DNA of 64,000 nt from Trema orientale. Lineage: Eukaryota; Streptophyta; Magnoliopsida; Rosales; Cannabaceae. Below are positions 11,796 to 23,889 of this stretch, piece by piece. Under the pieces are notes generated by a model. That model was not told the DNA's origin, did no database searches, and was given only the letters and a program-made list of their open reading frames with translations. The translations under genes and the position numbers were made by a program. Each line of letters starts with the position of its first letter. Positions within the stretch are counted from its first letter, which is position 1. The stretch is taken from the NCBI GenBank assembly GCA_002914845.1, contig JXTC01000049.1, forward strand, positions 1,182,082 to 1,246,081, in the 5' to 3' direction.

Positions 11796-12285
11796 TGTTA
11801 GGAAATTCTATTTCCTATAGTGGGTCACATATTTTGGACAATTGTATTGGGCCATATTATTCTTAAGTAGACCCAATAAGTGATTTAATTAGGGCTGGGT
11901 CAAGATATCCAACTGGATATGGATACTAATGTGGATACCCTGTTAGTCACCCAGTTAGGGTTTGATGGATACCCAACAGGGAACTATTTAAAGAACCTAT
12001 TAGGGTTATGGTCCCTGTAGCCAAATAACACGTACGCTCAATTCTCTGTAACCTATCATTAGTTACAGAGAACTCCATCTGAGTGACATAAAGTTTTAGG
12101 CTACAGAAAATCAAACCATCTAGCAATTACAGTCAATTACTATCGCTTCCGCCTTCGGTTCATCGTCCAGACTACGGTATTGATCATGGACTCAGGTATA
12201 CTCAATGAATCCCTTCCTATCAATTTTACATAAATGTTCTAGGGTTTGTGTTTGGTATTTGCAATCCCATATATTCATGCTAACA
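11796..12285 (+). repeat. 5' LTR of the copia element
   Basis: Starts TGTTAGGAAATTCTATTTCC and ends CATATATTCATGCTAACA. The ends TGTTAG/CTAACA are inverted. It is matched along its full length by 18432-18921. Confidence 0.95.
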
Positions 12286-13316
12286 AGTGGTATCAGAGCG
12301 GGATTTCATATCAAAATTGATTAGGTTTTCATGCATGTCTGTAGTTTTCAAAATCTATGCCTATTTGGTTTTCTAGAGTTTAGATTTTACATGCATGATT
12401 TGAAATTTTACATGATTTATTGAGTATTTGATGCTATGAGGGTTAAAATAATTGAGTTTTGGGTCATAAGGTACGTGATTAGAGGCTAATAATCACGGAT
12501 TTGAGGATTTGGTCTTAGATTTTTCGGATTAAAAAAAAAAAATTCGGTGCAGGCCGTGGCGCTGTGGCGCCACAGATCCGAGAGGTGGCGCCGCAGCGCC
12601 ACTCCTTCTGTCACTTTAGATCGTTTTTGATCTAATTTGAGATTTTGGGTCTCGTTTTGGATAGAATTGAGTCAGTTTTGACCTAATTTGAGGGATTCCA
12701 ATCCAAAACTAGACAAATTAAGTTTATTACCTCAAATCCACTAAAGTTAGACCCAAATTTATCCGTTGAAAACTCTTGTTTGGTTTTAAGAGTTGATAAA
12801 TTTCATAAACTCAATTAATTTTGGTTTGTGCTTGTGAAAATTTTATTAGCTTGGGCATTTCGGATGATTTTCATTGCACAATTTGCTTGTATGTTAGATT
12901 AAACACGATAAAGCAACATGTTGCCAAAGTAACCTCTGTTATGTAGTTTTGTTTAGTCTAACGTATAAAGATGTTGTAGGTTTGTTATTAATGCGGATAA
13001 CTATCGGCCCAAAGGAAGGTGGTTATTTGGCACGACAACAAACGCACCTGTGATAATGAGTATATGACGATTGTTTGGTTTCCATGTGAGCAATAAATCG
13101 GCCCAAAAGAAGGTTTGTTGTTTAACAGGATTTACCGTCAGTATTTGATTATTACACCTAAGAGTACCACTTGCAAATTAATACGTCGGCCCAAAGGAAG
13201 GCCTATTAATGTTGCGCTAGGTATCTTGTGATGGTAGCCCACCTTATGTGATATATGTCATATTTGCATATTTGTGATTATATTGTATGCTTATATATGA
13301 CGTTTAAGTTGCGAGC
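12286..13316 (+). other. Copia leader: primer-binding site and untranslated region
   Basis: TGGTATCAGAGC at 12288-12299 is the classic primer-binding site complementary to the 3' end of initiator Met-tRNA. A GC-rich palindromic patch (GTGGCGCTGTGGCGCCACAG, GTGGCGCCGCAGCGCCAC) follows at about 12554-12602, in sharp contrast to its AT-rich surroundings. Three copies of CGGCCCAAAGGAAGG or CGGCCCAAAAGAAGG occur near 13004, 13098 and 13182. Confidence 0.85.
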
Positions 13317-15050
13317 ATGTTTAATTTATGGTATTATTTTGTTCTCTATACAGTTTCTGCTGCTAATTTTTCTGCCAACTTGAGTACTATTCCTGTGCTT
13401 ACGGGCACAAACTTTAAGTCCTGGAAAGAGAATGTCATGATCGTACTGGGTTGTATGGATCTTGACCTGGCACTTAGAAAGGACCAACCCCCTGCTCTTA
13501 CGGAAGAAAGTTCCACTGAGGATAAAAGGAACTTTGAGCTTTGGAAAAAGTCCAATCGTATGAGTGTCATGATCATGAAGCGCTCTATTCCAGAAGTCAT
13601 GAGGGGCTCTTTGCCAAATGAGGAAAATGCCAAGGATTTCCTTGCTGCTCTTGAGAAATTATATCTCAAGAATGAAAAGGGTGAAATGATTAGTACCTTG
13701 GGGAAACTCATCTCAATGAGGTACAGTGGCAAAGGAAAAATAAGAGAGCACATCATGCAGATGTCTCATTTGGCTGGCAAGCTTAAGGAATTCAAGTTAG
13801 AAATTAATGAGGATTTGCTTGTGGCCTTGGTTTTGCTTTCTCTTCCTAATCAGTACGGGAACCTACAGACCATATACAACGGCCAAAAGGACAAATGGAA
13901 TATTAATGAATTAATAGCCATTTGTGTTCAGGAGGAAGAGAAAATCAAAGCCGAAAGGCCTGAAAGTGCTAACTTGACCACTACCTCTAAGGCAAAGAAG
14001 AGGAAAATGGATAAAGTTAAGGAAGCTGCAGGGATTCCACCTGTTAAGGTACAGAAAAAGCAAGATGAGGAAGGTTGCTTCTTTTGTGAAAAAAGTGGAC
14101 ACCTAAAGAAGGAATGCGTTAAGTATAAAGCTTGGCGTATTAAGAAAGGTAAGCTTCTCATTTATGTTTATTCTGAAGTTAATTTAACTTCTGTACCTAA
14201 GGACACTTGGTGGGTAAATTCGGCGACTACTACTCACATTAGTGTTTCCATGCAGGGTTGCCTGTGGAGCCGAAAGCCAAGTGATGATGAAAGACTCATC
14301 TATGTGGGCGATGGTCAAACAGCTTCGGTGGAGGCCATTGGGCACTTTAGATTATCTTTAAATTCTGGAAAATATTTGGATTTGTATGAGACTTTTGTGG
14401 TACCGTCTTTAAGACGGAATTTGATTTCAGTTTCTGTATTGGACAAATTCGGTTATTCTTGTTCTTTCGGAAATAATTCATTTAGTCTTATGCTTAATTC
14501 AAATGTTTTTGGTTCTGGTATTCTTATTGACAATCTTTATATGGCAAATACCCAACCCTCCGTTAATGAAACTTTGCATGTAAATTCAAGAGGTACAAAA
14601 CGAAAATTAACTAATGAGGACTCATCGATGTTATGGCACAGACGCTTAGGACACATTTCTAAACAAAGAATTGAACGTCTTGTATCTGATGGGATCCTTG
14701 GTCCCCTTGATTTGGCAGATTTCACCGTCTGCGTTGAGTGTATAAAGGGGAAACAGACAAACGTTAGGAAGTTAGTTGCCAATAGGAGTTCTAGCGTCTC
14801 AGAACTGATACATACGGATATCTGTGGTCCATTCCCTACGGCTTCTTGGAATGGACAACAGTACTTTATCATGTTCATAGACGATTATTCTCGCTATGGG
14901 TACATATACTTAATTTATGAGAAGTCACAATCACTGGATGTATTTAAGGCTTATAAAGCTGAAGTTGAAAATCAGCTTGATAAGAAAATTAAAACTGTCA
15001 AATCTGATCGTGGTGGTGAATACTATGGTAGGTATGACGGATCGTGGTGA
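13317..15050 (+). pseudogene. Copia gag-protease-integrase N-terminal part (577 codons)
   Basis: Copia gag with LTGTNFKSWKENVMIVLG near the start and a zinc knuckle CFFCEKSGHLKKEC at residues 254-267 (CX2CX4HX4C). The protease region follows at WWVNSATTTHI, where copia proteases normally have D-S-G. The catalytic Asp is Asn (residue 301) and the Gly is Ala, so the protease should be inactive. Next come the GAG-pre-integrase zinc region (LWHRRLGHIS ... CVECIKGKQ) and the first two integrase catalytic Asp motifs (IHTDICGPFP and KSDRGGEYYG). The frame ends at a TGA inside integrase, just after a ~35-bp imperfect tandem repeat of the GATCGTGGTGGTGAATACTA segment, where a foreign stretch begins. 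The first 14 or so residues (MFNLWYYFVLY...) are atypical, and the original start codon may be lost. Confidence 0.9.
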
Positions 15051-15553
15051 TGAATACTACGGGAGTATCAGACTGAGACAACGAGTCTCATTCAAAAAAA
15101 AAAAAGTACTCAGACAACCAGTTGGCCTTGGCCAATTTTCAAAATCCAATAATTTCACCAAAAAGGAAGGAACGTTTTCAGAATTTTGGTGGCATTTTTC
15201 AAATGGCCAAAAGTCAGTTTAAGGAAGGGAAGGAATATTATTGTAGGCAGACGACTATATCCGGAAAACTTTCTTATATATTGCACTATGAATCTCACTC
15301 TATACTCTATAATACTCGAATAAAAAAATTAAAAAAAAAGGGAAAGAGTTCATCATCTTTTATCCCATTCTCATCATTGAAATGGACCGGAACACGAGCA
15401 AAATGAGAGTCTATTCTGCTCGTCAGCTGTCTTAGCTCATAAGTAGGAGTCACCTGAATCTTTTTTCTCCAAATGAGAGAACAAGTAACCACAAATATTT
15501 ATAACCTTGGATAAATATGCATTAATTATTTTGGTATTTTTGGTGTAATATCA
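15051..15553. other. ~0.5-kb insertion within the copia integrase, origin unknown
   Basis: Integrase coding stops after the second catalytic Asp motif and resumes at about 15554 with ...KFLEECGI. The intervening ~500 bp has no similarity to copia that I recognise. It contains A-rich tracts, GTTGGCCTTGGCC near 15120 and several short open frames in both strands. I could not identify its source and see no terminal repeats or clean target duplication. Confidence 0.6.
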
Positions 15554-16362
15554 CTAAGTTTTTGGAAGAGTGCGGCATCGTCCCGCAATACACCATGCCT
15601 GGGAAACCTAGCATGAATGGTGTTGCTGAACGACGCAATCGGACACTAAAAGATATGGTAAAGAGTATGATCAGTCATTCCACCTTACCAGAATCATTAT
15701 GGGGAGACGCACTCAAAACTGCAGCATATATCCTTAATAGAGTACCGAGCAAAGCAGTAGCTAAAACCCCTTATGAACTTTGGACTGGGCGAAAACCCAG
15801 TATAAGTCATTTACACATATGGGGTTATCCAGCTGAGGCAAGGCCTTACAGGCTGAATGAAAAGAAACTGGACTCAAGAACAATAAGCTGCTATTTTGTT
15901 GGGTATTCTGAAAGATCCAGAGGCTATAAGTTTTATGATCCCACAATAAAGTCCTTTTTTGAGACGGAAAATGCCAAATTTTTTGAGGATATTGAGTTTG
16001 GGAGGGAAGACAAGGTTAGGAATATTGTTTTTGAAGAAGAATTCATTTCTCTTCCTATGGTTGCTATTGGCAATGGTCAGAACACTCAGGATCATGTTTC
16101 TGACAATATCATTGTTCAAGATGCAATCGCTCCAGTTCAAGACAATGTTCAGGAGGTTCCTGTCTCAGTTGAGGTAAATGCTCCTGTAGAGCAAACTCAA
16201 CAGCCTCAAGAACTAGTGCCTTTAAGGAGGTCCATTAGAGAAAGGAGAAGTGCGATTCCGGATGACTATGTCGTATATCTCCAGGAACATGAGTTTGACA
16301 TTGGGATAGTAGAAGATGACCTAATCAACTTCACACAAGTCAAACAAAGTTCCAATTCTTAA
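15554..16362 (+). pseudogene. Copia integrase C-terminal part and linker
   Basis: Resumes integrase after the insertion. It carries the third catalytic residue in [17 protein letters not shown] (Glu of the D,D-35-E triad), then [20 protein letters not shown] and the C-terminal [17 protein letters not shown] domain. The acidic, Gln/Val-rich linker that normally leads into reverse transcriptase follows. It ends at a TAA where an in-frame codon would be expected before [10 protein letters not shown]. Confidence 0.88.
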
Positions 16363-17355
16363 AAGTGGATCGATGCCATGAATGAAGAGATGAAGTCTAT
16401 GAGAGACAATGGCATTTGGGATCTCGTCAAATTACCTGAAGGTGCGAAGCCCATTAGTTGCAAATGGATATTTAAGACCAAACGGGATTCGAATGGCAAT
16501 ATTGAGAGATGTAAGGCACGTCTTGTCGCTAAAGGCTTTACTCAGAAAGAAGGCATTGACTTTAAAGAGACCTTCTAGCATTGACTTTAAAGAGACCTTC
16601 TCTCCGGTTACTTCGAAGGACTCCTTTAGAGTTATTATGGCACTTGTGGCTCATTATGATCTTGAGCTTCATCAGATGGACGTTAAGACGGCGTTTCTCA
16701 ATGGTGACATTGATGAAACAATATATATGGTGCAGCCAGAAAACTTTGTATCGGGAGATCCAAAGTCTATGGTTTGCAAACTCAAGAAGTCCATCTATGG
16801 TCTCAAGCAGGCTTCTCGTCAATGGTACCACAAATTTTATGAGGTAATCATCTCGTTCAGTTTTGAGGTGAATCCTGTTGATGATTGTGTATACCATAAG
16901 TTCAGTGGGAGTAAGTTTATCTTTCTGGTGCTTTATGTTGATGACATACTACTGGCAAGTAGTGATATAGGCTTACTGCACGACACCAAGAGATTTCTTG
17001 AGAAGAATTTCGAAATGAAAGATCTTGGAGTCGCCTCTTTTGTATTAGGTATACAGATACACCGAGATCGTTCTCGGGTATCCTTGGGTTATCACAAAAG
17101 AGCTATATCGACAGAGTGCTCAGTAGGTTTGGTATGGATAAGTGTGCACCAACGGACACTCCTGTGTCTAAGGGAGATAAATTTAGCCTCAGCCAAAGTC
17201 CCAAGAATGATATTGATAAAGAAGCCATGCAACAGTTTCCTTATACTTCGGCTGTAGGGAGTCTGATGTATGCTCAAGTATGTACGTGTCCAGATCTTGC
17301 GTTCATAGTTGGCATGTTGGGCAGATATATGAGTAACCCTAGAGTGGATCATTAG
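16363..17355 (+). pseudogene. Copia reverse transcriptase, broken by a 25-bp duplication and a frameshift
   Basis: Begins [20 protein letters not shown], a standard copia RT start. A perfect 25-bp tandem duplication (16553-16577 and 16578-16602) shifts the frame and creates TAG. RT continues in another frame with QMDVKTAFLNGDIDETIYM, KKSIYGLKQASRQWY and the catalytic YVDD (codons 16934-16945, intact). A second frame change occurs near 17090, after which RVLSRFGMDKCAPTDTPVSK and GSLMYAQVCTCPDLAF follow. A TAG at 17353-17355 replaces what is probably a Trp codon. Confidence 0.9.
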
Positions 17356-17925
17356 AAGGCAGCAAAAAGGGTTATGAGGTACTTACAGAAAACAAAGGAA
17401 TACATGCTCACTTATCAGAGTTCGGACATTTTGGAGATCATTGGGTACTCCGACTCTAATTTTGCGGGATGTCTAGACAGTAAGAGATCCACATCGGGCT
17501 ATGTCTTTCTTTTAGCTGGAGGAGCTATGTCCTGGAAGAGTGCTAAGCAGACACTCGTAGCTATTTCCACTATGGAGGCAGAATTCATAGCTTGTTATGA
17601 GGCATCCAATCAGAGAATATGGCTGTGAAATTTTGTCACTGGGCTGCATGTAGTAAATGGCATTGAGAGGCCATTGAAACTTTATTGTGACAATAACTCG
17701 GCAGTCTTATATTCTAACAGCAATAGGAGCTCATCAAAGTCAAAGCACATTGACATTAAGTTTCTAGCTGTTAAAGAAAGAGTTCAGAGTCGTTTAGTGT
17801 CAATTGAGCATATCGGTACAAACTCTATGATAGCGGATCCGCTCACCAAAGATTTACCACCTAAGGTCTTTCACGAGCACATTGCTCGTATGGGTATTGT
17901 ATTTTTGGATGGTGTGCAGTTTTAG
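17356..17925 (+). pseudogene. Copia RNase H domain
   Basis: Contains the RNase H catalytic regions YSDSNFAGCLDSKRSTSGYV, STMEAEFIACYEA and LYCDNNSAVLYSNS, then the terminal IADPLTKDLPPKVFHEHI segment typical of the polyprotein end. A TGA at 17626-17628 interrupts it. The natural stop is at 17923-17925. Confidence 0.9.
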
Positions 17926-18420
17926 TGGGAGTTTGTAATTTAGTTTAGATGCTTATTGTGTGATACTTATTTATGTTTGTTTACTGTAGTACTTTGGTTA
18001 TTGATGATGGTTTTCATTGTAGACTCTGTTCATTATATATTATATGATGCATTTCATATTTTCTAGCTTTCCCATTGTGGTTAACAATAAAGTTTGCGGT
18101 AATGCACTAAAGGGAAAAGACTACGGTCGATCTCAATAAAGTTTCGGGTAGACCAGTTGGAAATAGACATGGTAAATCACATTGCGTGTAATTTCCATGC
18201 CACATTCCATACTCGATTTGTGTCATTCGGGTGTATTAGTACGGTGATCATTGAGGGTTCTAGTTGCCATCTAAATAAGTGCAACGACGAGCGCATTGAT
18301 TTCGTGCTGATATGTCTGATGGACGGAATTATAACTTCGGGGATATTCAGGAATAATATGGTGTATTAATGGCCATACTTCAGTTTTGCAATACAATTGT
18401 ATTTGGTTCATATGTGACCC

Positions 18421-18431
18421 AAGTGGGAGAT
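18421..18431 (+). other. Polypurine tract of the copia element
   Basis: AAGTGGGAGA lies directly upstream of the 3' LTR start (TGTTAGG), the usual position and composition for a copia plus-strand primer. Confidence 0.8.
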
Positions 18432-18921
18432 TGTTAGGAAATTCTATTTCCTATAGTGGGCCACATATTTTGGACAAATGTATTGGGCCGTATTATTCTT
18501 AAGCAGACCCAATAAGTGATTTAATTAGGGCTGGGTCAGGATATCCAACTGGGTATGGATACCAATGTGGATACCCTGTTAGTCACCCAGTTAGGGTTTG
18601 ATGGATACCCAACAGGGAACTATTTAAAGAACCTATTAGGGTTATGGTCCCTGTAGCCAAATAACACGTACGCTCAATTCTTTGTAACCTACCATCAGTT
18701 ACAGAGAACTCCATCTGAGTGACATAAAGTTTTAGGCTACAGAAGATCAAACCCTCTAGCAATTACAGTCAATTACTATCGCTTCGGCCTTCAGTTCATC
18801 GTCCAGACTACGGTATTAATCATGGACTCAGGTATACTCAATGAATCCCTTCCTATCAGTTTTACATGAATGTTCTAGGGTTTGTGTTTGGTATTTGCAA
18901 TCCCATATATTCATGTTAACA
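18432..18921 (+). repeat. 3' LTR of the copia element
   Basis: Full-length match to 11796-12285 with about 19 differences by eye. Begins TGTTAGGAAATTC, ends CATGTTAACA. It is also the 5' boundary of a second partial copy that follows. Confidence 0.95.
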
Positions 18922-19398
18922 AGTGGTATCAGAGCGGGATTTCATGTTAAAATTGATTAGGTTTTCATGCATGTCTGTAGTTTTCAAAATCTATGCCTAT
19001 TTGGTTTTCTAGGGTTTAGATTTTACATGCATGATTTGAAATTTTACATGATTTATTGAGTATTTGATGCTATGAGGGTTAAAGTAATTGAGTTTTGGGT
19101 CATAAGGTACGTGATTAGAGGCTAATAATCACGGATTTGAGGATTTGGTCTTAGGTTTTTCGGATTAAAAAAAAAAAAATTCGGTGCAGACCGTGGCGCC
19201 GCAGCGCCACAACCCAGTCAGGCCGTGGCATCGCAGCGCCACATCTGTGGCGCCACAGCGCCACAACCCGAGAGGTGGCGCCGCAGCGCCACTCTTTCTG
19301 TCACTTTAGATCGTTTTTGATCTAATTTGAGATTTTGGGTCTCGTTTTGGATAGAATTGAGTCGGTTTTGACCTAATTCGAGGGGTTCCAATCCAAAT
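18922..19398 (+). mobile_element. Second, truncated copy of the copia leader downstream of the 3' LTR
   Basis: The sequence continues directly with the primer-binding site (TGGTATCAGAGC at 18924-18935) and about 475 bp of leader closely matching 12286-12716. It stops at ...TTCCAATCCAAA, where homology ends. Its GC-rich palindromic patch (about 19190-19292) is longer than in the first copy. The order LTR-internal-LTR-leader shows that a second element once followed in tandem. Confidence 0.9.
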
Positions 19399-22300
19399 TG
19401 AAAAATTTAAGAGCTTAATAACTACAACTGAAATATTAAGGACTAAATTGCTATAAGTTGGATAGTTCAGGGACCATTTGAGCCATAAACCCTTTTAATT
19501 ATTAACGGGTTAGTTTTTTTTTTTTTTTCGATCGAATATTAATCGGTTAGTTGGATTTAATTGCAGCAGAAAAAACAAAAAATAAGTACGGTTGGAGGAG
19601 ATAAGCCAATGGTGCTGGTACGCGCTTTGAATAAGCGAGTGGATGTGCAGTTATGTGCAACTTGAAAAAGTAAATTGAAAAAGTAAATCAATTTATAGAT
19701 TGGGCCAGTCAAAGGAGAAAAAATCTTTATTGAGAAAATCTCCTGTATGCGCAGCTGCAGGAAAAGGAGCACGCAGCTCGTCACGTGGCACAATGTCACT
19801 GATCCATCTTATTTGAGAATGTTATTTTAGAATGTAGACATTCTCAAAATATGCCACGTGTCAATTTATAATTTTTCGAAGAAACGAAAATATGTGTACA
19901 TACACATAATATTTCAAATATCCGAAATTAATTGTTTTTGGTGTCCCTTCTCGCATTACTCATAATGAAAGGACAGCGGAGCGGTAGGAGTTAATGATAA
20001 TGGGCCCCACACAATAGTCCCCCCGGAGCTCCAATAAGACAGTCAACAAACTCGGGTCCGTGAGTGCTGCAATTCTGAATAATTCAATTAATGATTTTTT
20101 TTTTTTAAAATTAACGTGTTGAGCCATAAAATGACCATAGTCATTGTGTATTCATCAAATTCATATTTCAACCCTGGATACGTACTTGTATTCTTATGAC
20201 CGATTTCTAACCTGATTAGTGGTTAAAAAAATATTGATTAGTGTTAGACAAACAGTTTAGGAATTGCAAAATATGTACCAATACTTTTAAGTGGTAGTTA
20301 CAAAATTACTTCCGAATTTTTGCTTAAATCATACAATCGACTTTTAATTTCTACAAGTATCATAAAATACATTGTAATTTTAATTTATACAAATGTTTCA
20401 TCTTAGGTCAAATTTGGTCAAAATTAAAGGAAAAATACGAAAATGACCTTGTTTATCAAACAAAAATAAGTTAGAGTGAAATTAGTCTTGTACCCAAACA
20501 CTCTTCCTTTATTATTGATTAAAAAAGTGAATCCAAAAAAATAGTTAAAGCAAAGTTAGATTAATTTCTTACATGCTATTTAATAAAGCAAGAGTGTTCG
20601 TTTGAAAGCTTAGTTTTTTCATTCTAATTTATTTTTATTTTGTAGTTAAAATAAATGTTGTCTTTTTTTTTTCCTTGCGATTTTGTTCAAATCCAACCGT
20701 AGGGGAGATATTTGTATACAAAAGAAAAAATAAATGGAGAATATTGTTATCATCAAAACTTTAATGCCGATTGTAATTTAGATAGACTCATAGAATTTTT
20801 TTCAAATTTTAATACTAAGTAATGGGATAAGTGGAAAGAACGTGATTCACCAATTCAGAAATAAAATTCGCTATTTCGCTTGCCACATTACTTGGTCTTA
20901 GAATTTCTGATAAATGATATGGAATTCCTTAAGCACTATGCTTCTACTTATACTTTAATCATCTTAAAGTAGTAATTTTTATATTTTGTTTATTTGTTTT
21001 TGCGGAATGATTTTGCCAAAATAAAAGCAAGATAGTATAGTAGTACAAAATTTTGTCTTGTTATTTACTAATATATAGATTGTTAGGTTTAATATTCGTC
21101 AAACTATAATTCTATTATCTACGTGGTATTCAATTTATGTTCTTATAAAATGTATATATTTCATGAAAGAGATAATTATTGTTTGTGATTATTAAATTAT
21201 TCGTCAAATTATATATATATTTGTGTCATTATTTATTTATTATTAAATTTATAAATTAGATTTACCTTTGTTTGTTCATTTTATTCACTTTTTCTAGACA
21301 TTCTCTAAAATAATCTTCCTATTCGTATCTTTTACTTTCTACACTTTTAATTCTACTGAATAAAAATTTCAAATAGAGCATTACAAGTGGTTAAGGATCT
21401 TTTATAAATACAATTGTAAATTTTCTGCTCTACATAAATCTAAATGAATAATTACTAACAAACAAACTGTGGTCTATCATGAACCGACAAAATAAACTGG
21501 TACGATGAAATGAATTGCGAGAAGTATCCTAAGCAAAACTTTTTAAAAGTTGTTTTTTTTTTTAATTCAAAAAATTTAGGAAAAGCAATAGAGTTAAATT
21601 CTTTTGTTCAGAACTGCAGTAGTGCAGTTGGTGTCTCTTGTATTAATGCTTGTTGTTTTGTTGGTTTAGGTCAAAGTAAGCATTTATGAAGTTAGTGATG
21701 GGATGTCGTGGAGTTTGATTTAGGTGACCACTTTCACTAAGGTTTTCTTTTCATAAGAAACCACTGTTACTAGTTGGAAGCATGATTCAGCAAATTGCAC
21801 CATTGGTAAGCATTCCACGTAAAAACAATTCATTTAGCCAAACAAGAAAAAAAAAAAAAATGTAACTTTGAGAGTGGTATTCATATGCTATAACTTGGAT
21901 GTTAAAGTTAGTCTCTTAAATCCTGAAAAGGAAAAAACAAATGGCATAAAAATCTGTCAAACACAAAAAATCTCATTAAATAGAAAAACGGGTAGAGAAT
22001 TTACATAGACACTAATAATTTGGACTAAAATTACTTTTTCATAAGTATGTTGAAAAAAATAATTTTTCTAGTACGAATTTCACACAGTGTTGTGTGACGT
22101 GATATGATATAATATATGACCATAAAATTTTGACTTTTTTAGGACTAATCAATTTTCATAAATTGTATGACTCCTGTTGTATAACAATATGACACCATTA
22201 GAAAATTTATTTTTCAGAACACTTTTAGAAAAGTCATTATAGTCCAGATTATTACTAGTCAGGCCCATTTCCCAAATGAATAATTATAGGTTGAGGTTTT

Positions 22301-22439
22301 TACAATCATATGTAAAACTAAAGGGAAAAGCACACCCAACAACACTTTTTAAGAAATAGTATAAAAAATACGACATTCTCAAAATAATTATTAATCTATA
22401 CAACATTTAATGACTTTTTCTTAAAAAAAATCTTGGTTA
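19399..22439. other. AT-rich intergenic region, no gene seen
   Basis: No convincing coding stretch. Scattered T-runs, a short palindrome GAGAATG...CATTCTC near 19814-19846 and a CACGTG box near 19856. The rest looks like old non-coding DNA. Confidence 0.5.
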
Positions 22440-22880
22440 TGAGAAACCAGTTGCGTTATTTTTTTTAAAAACCATAAATCAAATTGATTTCTAAATAGAG
22501 AAACCAAAGAAACGAGAAATCATTAAATAGAGAAACCAATAACCATATCCCAAATAAACTAATTTTGTTACAAAAAACCGGAAAACAAAGATTATTGAAA
22601 ACCAGAGAAAAATGATACTTGAAACTAATTTGTTTACTATAAATCAAGAAATCAATTTAGTTACTAGAAATCAGTTTAGTTTCTTATAACTAATAACTAA
22701 ATCCCAAAGAAACCAATTTAATTACCAGATATCAAAAAATAGAGGTTCTCAGAAACTAGAGAAAAATTATACTTAAAACTAATTTAGTTATTGGAAACTA
22801 GAAACTAATTTGGTTATTAGAAACCGAGAGATCAATTTAGTTATTAGAAACCATTTTAATTTATTGTAATAAAAATATTT
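22440..22880. repeat. Degenerate tandem repeats of a GAAACCAATTTAGTTATTA-like motif
   Basis: Variants of GAAACTAATTTAGTTATT recur many times. A larger period of about 154 bp is visible: CCAGAGAAAAATGATACTTG near 22600 returns as CTAGAGAAAAATTATACTTA near 22755. Composition and motif resemble the larger repeat block at 44160-45690. Confidence 0.6.
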
Positions 22881-23889
22881 AGAAAAATATGACTGAATAT
22901 CGTTAAAAAAATAATTATTCCGGGAAGGTTGTATTTTTGTATTACTTTTTGAGCATTTAGGTGTAAGTGTGCAAATCCCAAAACTAAAAGGTAGGCCTTT
23001 CAGGATAATATGACCTTGGGCCGAAAAGTGAAAACGGGCCTTCATTTTTGCAAAAGTGGTATTTTTGAAATGTGGCAATTATAATATAGTATGAAAAAAA
23101 GTAATAAAAATGCGGTCGAAAGTGACAATTAAAATTATTGTATTTTTCAAAATCAGGCGTAATCCACATTTTTTTTTATAAAAAAAGAGAAAATGTCATA
23201 AAATTTGGAGACTTATATATGTTTACATATTTGAATTTATATTATTATATTTGTTGTTATGTAAATATTATGAAAAAATAATTATATTTATTACTGTTTT
23301 TATTTTATATTTTTCTTATTTTGTCATTAACAATGGGTAACAGCTAATCATGAATTTCTCCGTTATTTGTTGGTTAATATCTGCACCATCTCTGCATCTA
23401 AAACAACGGTTAATAGGCAAATATGGTATTATAATTAACTTTCAGTAATGGAACGGTAATTAAAATACAACCTCAATCCGTCATGTCTCCATTCCTAATT
23501 GAAGGAGGGGAGAAAAAAAATAAATAAAAGTTTATTACATAAATGATTCCTAAACTATCCAACTTATGACAATTTAATTCTCAAAATTTCAATTGTGGTA
23601 ATTAAATTCCTGAATTTTTTGATTTGTATTAATTTAGTTCTTGGATTGTTTAAAAATATAACTTACTGTTATTTTTGACAAAAAACACACGTGAAGAGCA
23701 TATTGTAGCATCAAAATATGTATTTAAAGGAAAATAAACTTAACAAAAGGTTTCAAAAAGAAAAAAAATGTACTCTTTGCATTTTTAGGATTCTTGGAAC
23801 TATAAATTTAGAGAAAAATTTTCTTATTTATGTTTAAGCTTGAAATTCTCAAATTATTTTTCAAATACACTTTCAACGTCACCGTGTGT

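Larger units (their letters stand above)
11796..18921 (+). mobile_element. Ty1/copia LTR retrotransposon, decayed
   Basis: Two 490-bp LTRs bound an internal region with an initiator-Met tRNA-type primer site, gag, protease, integrase, reverse transcriptase and RNase H in copia order (integrase before RT). By eye the LTRs differ at roughly 19 positions, about 96% identity, so the insertion is not recent. Coding is broken by several stops, a 25-bp duplication, a frameshift and a ~0.5-kb insertion inside integrase. It cannot be autonomous. The sequence just past the 3' LTR is a second copy of the leader, so no target duplication is found there. Confidence 0.95.
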
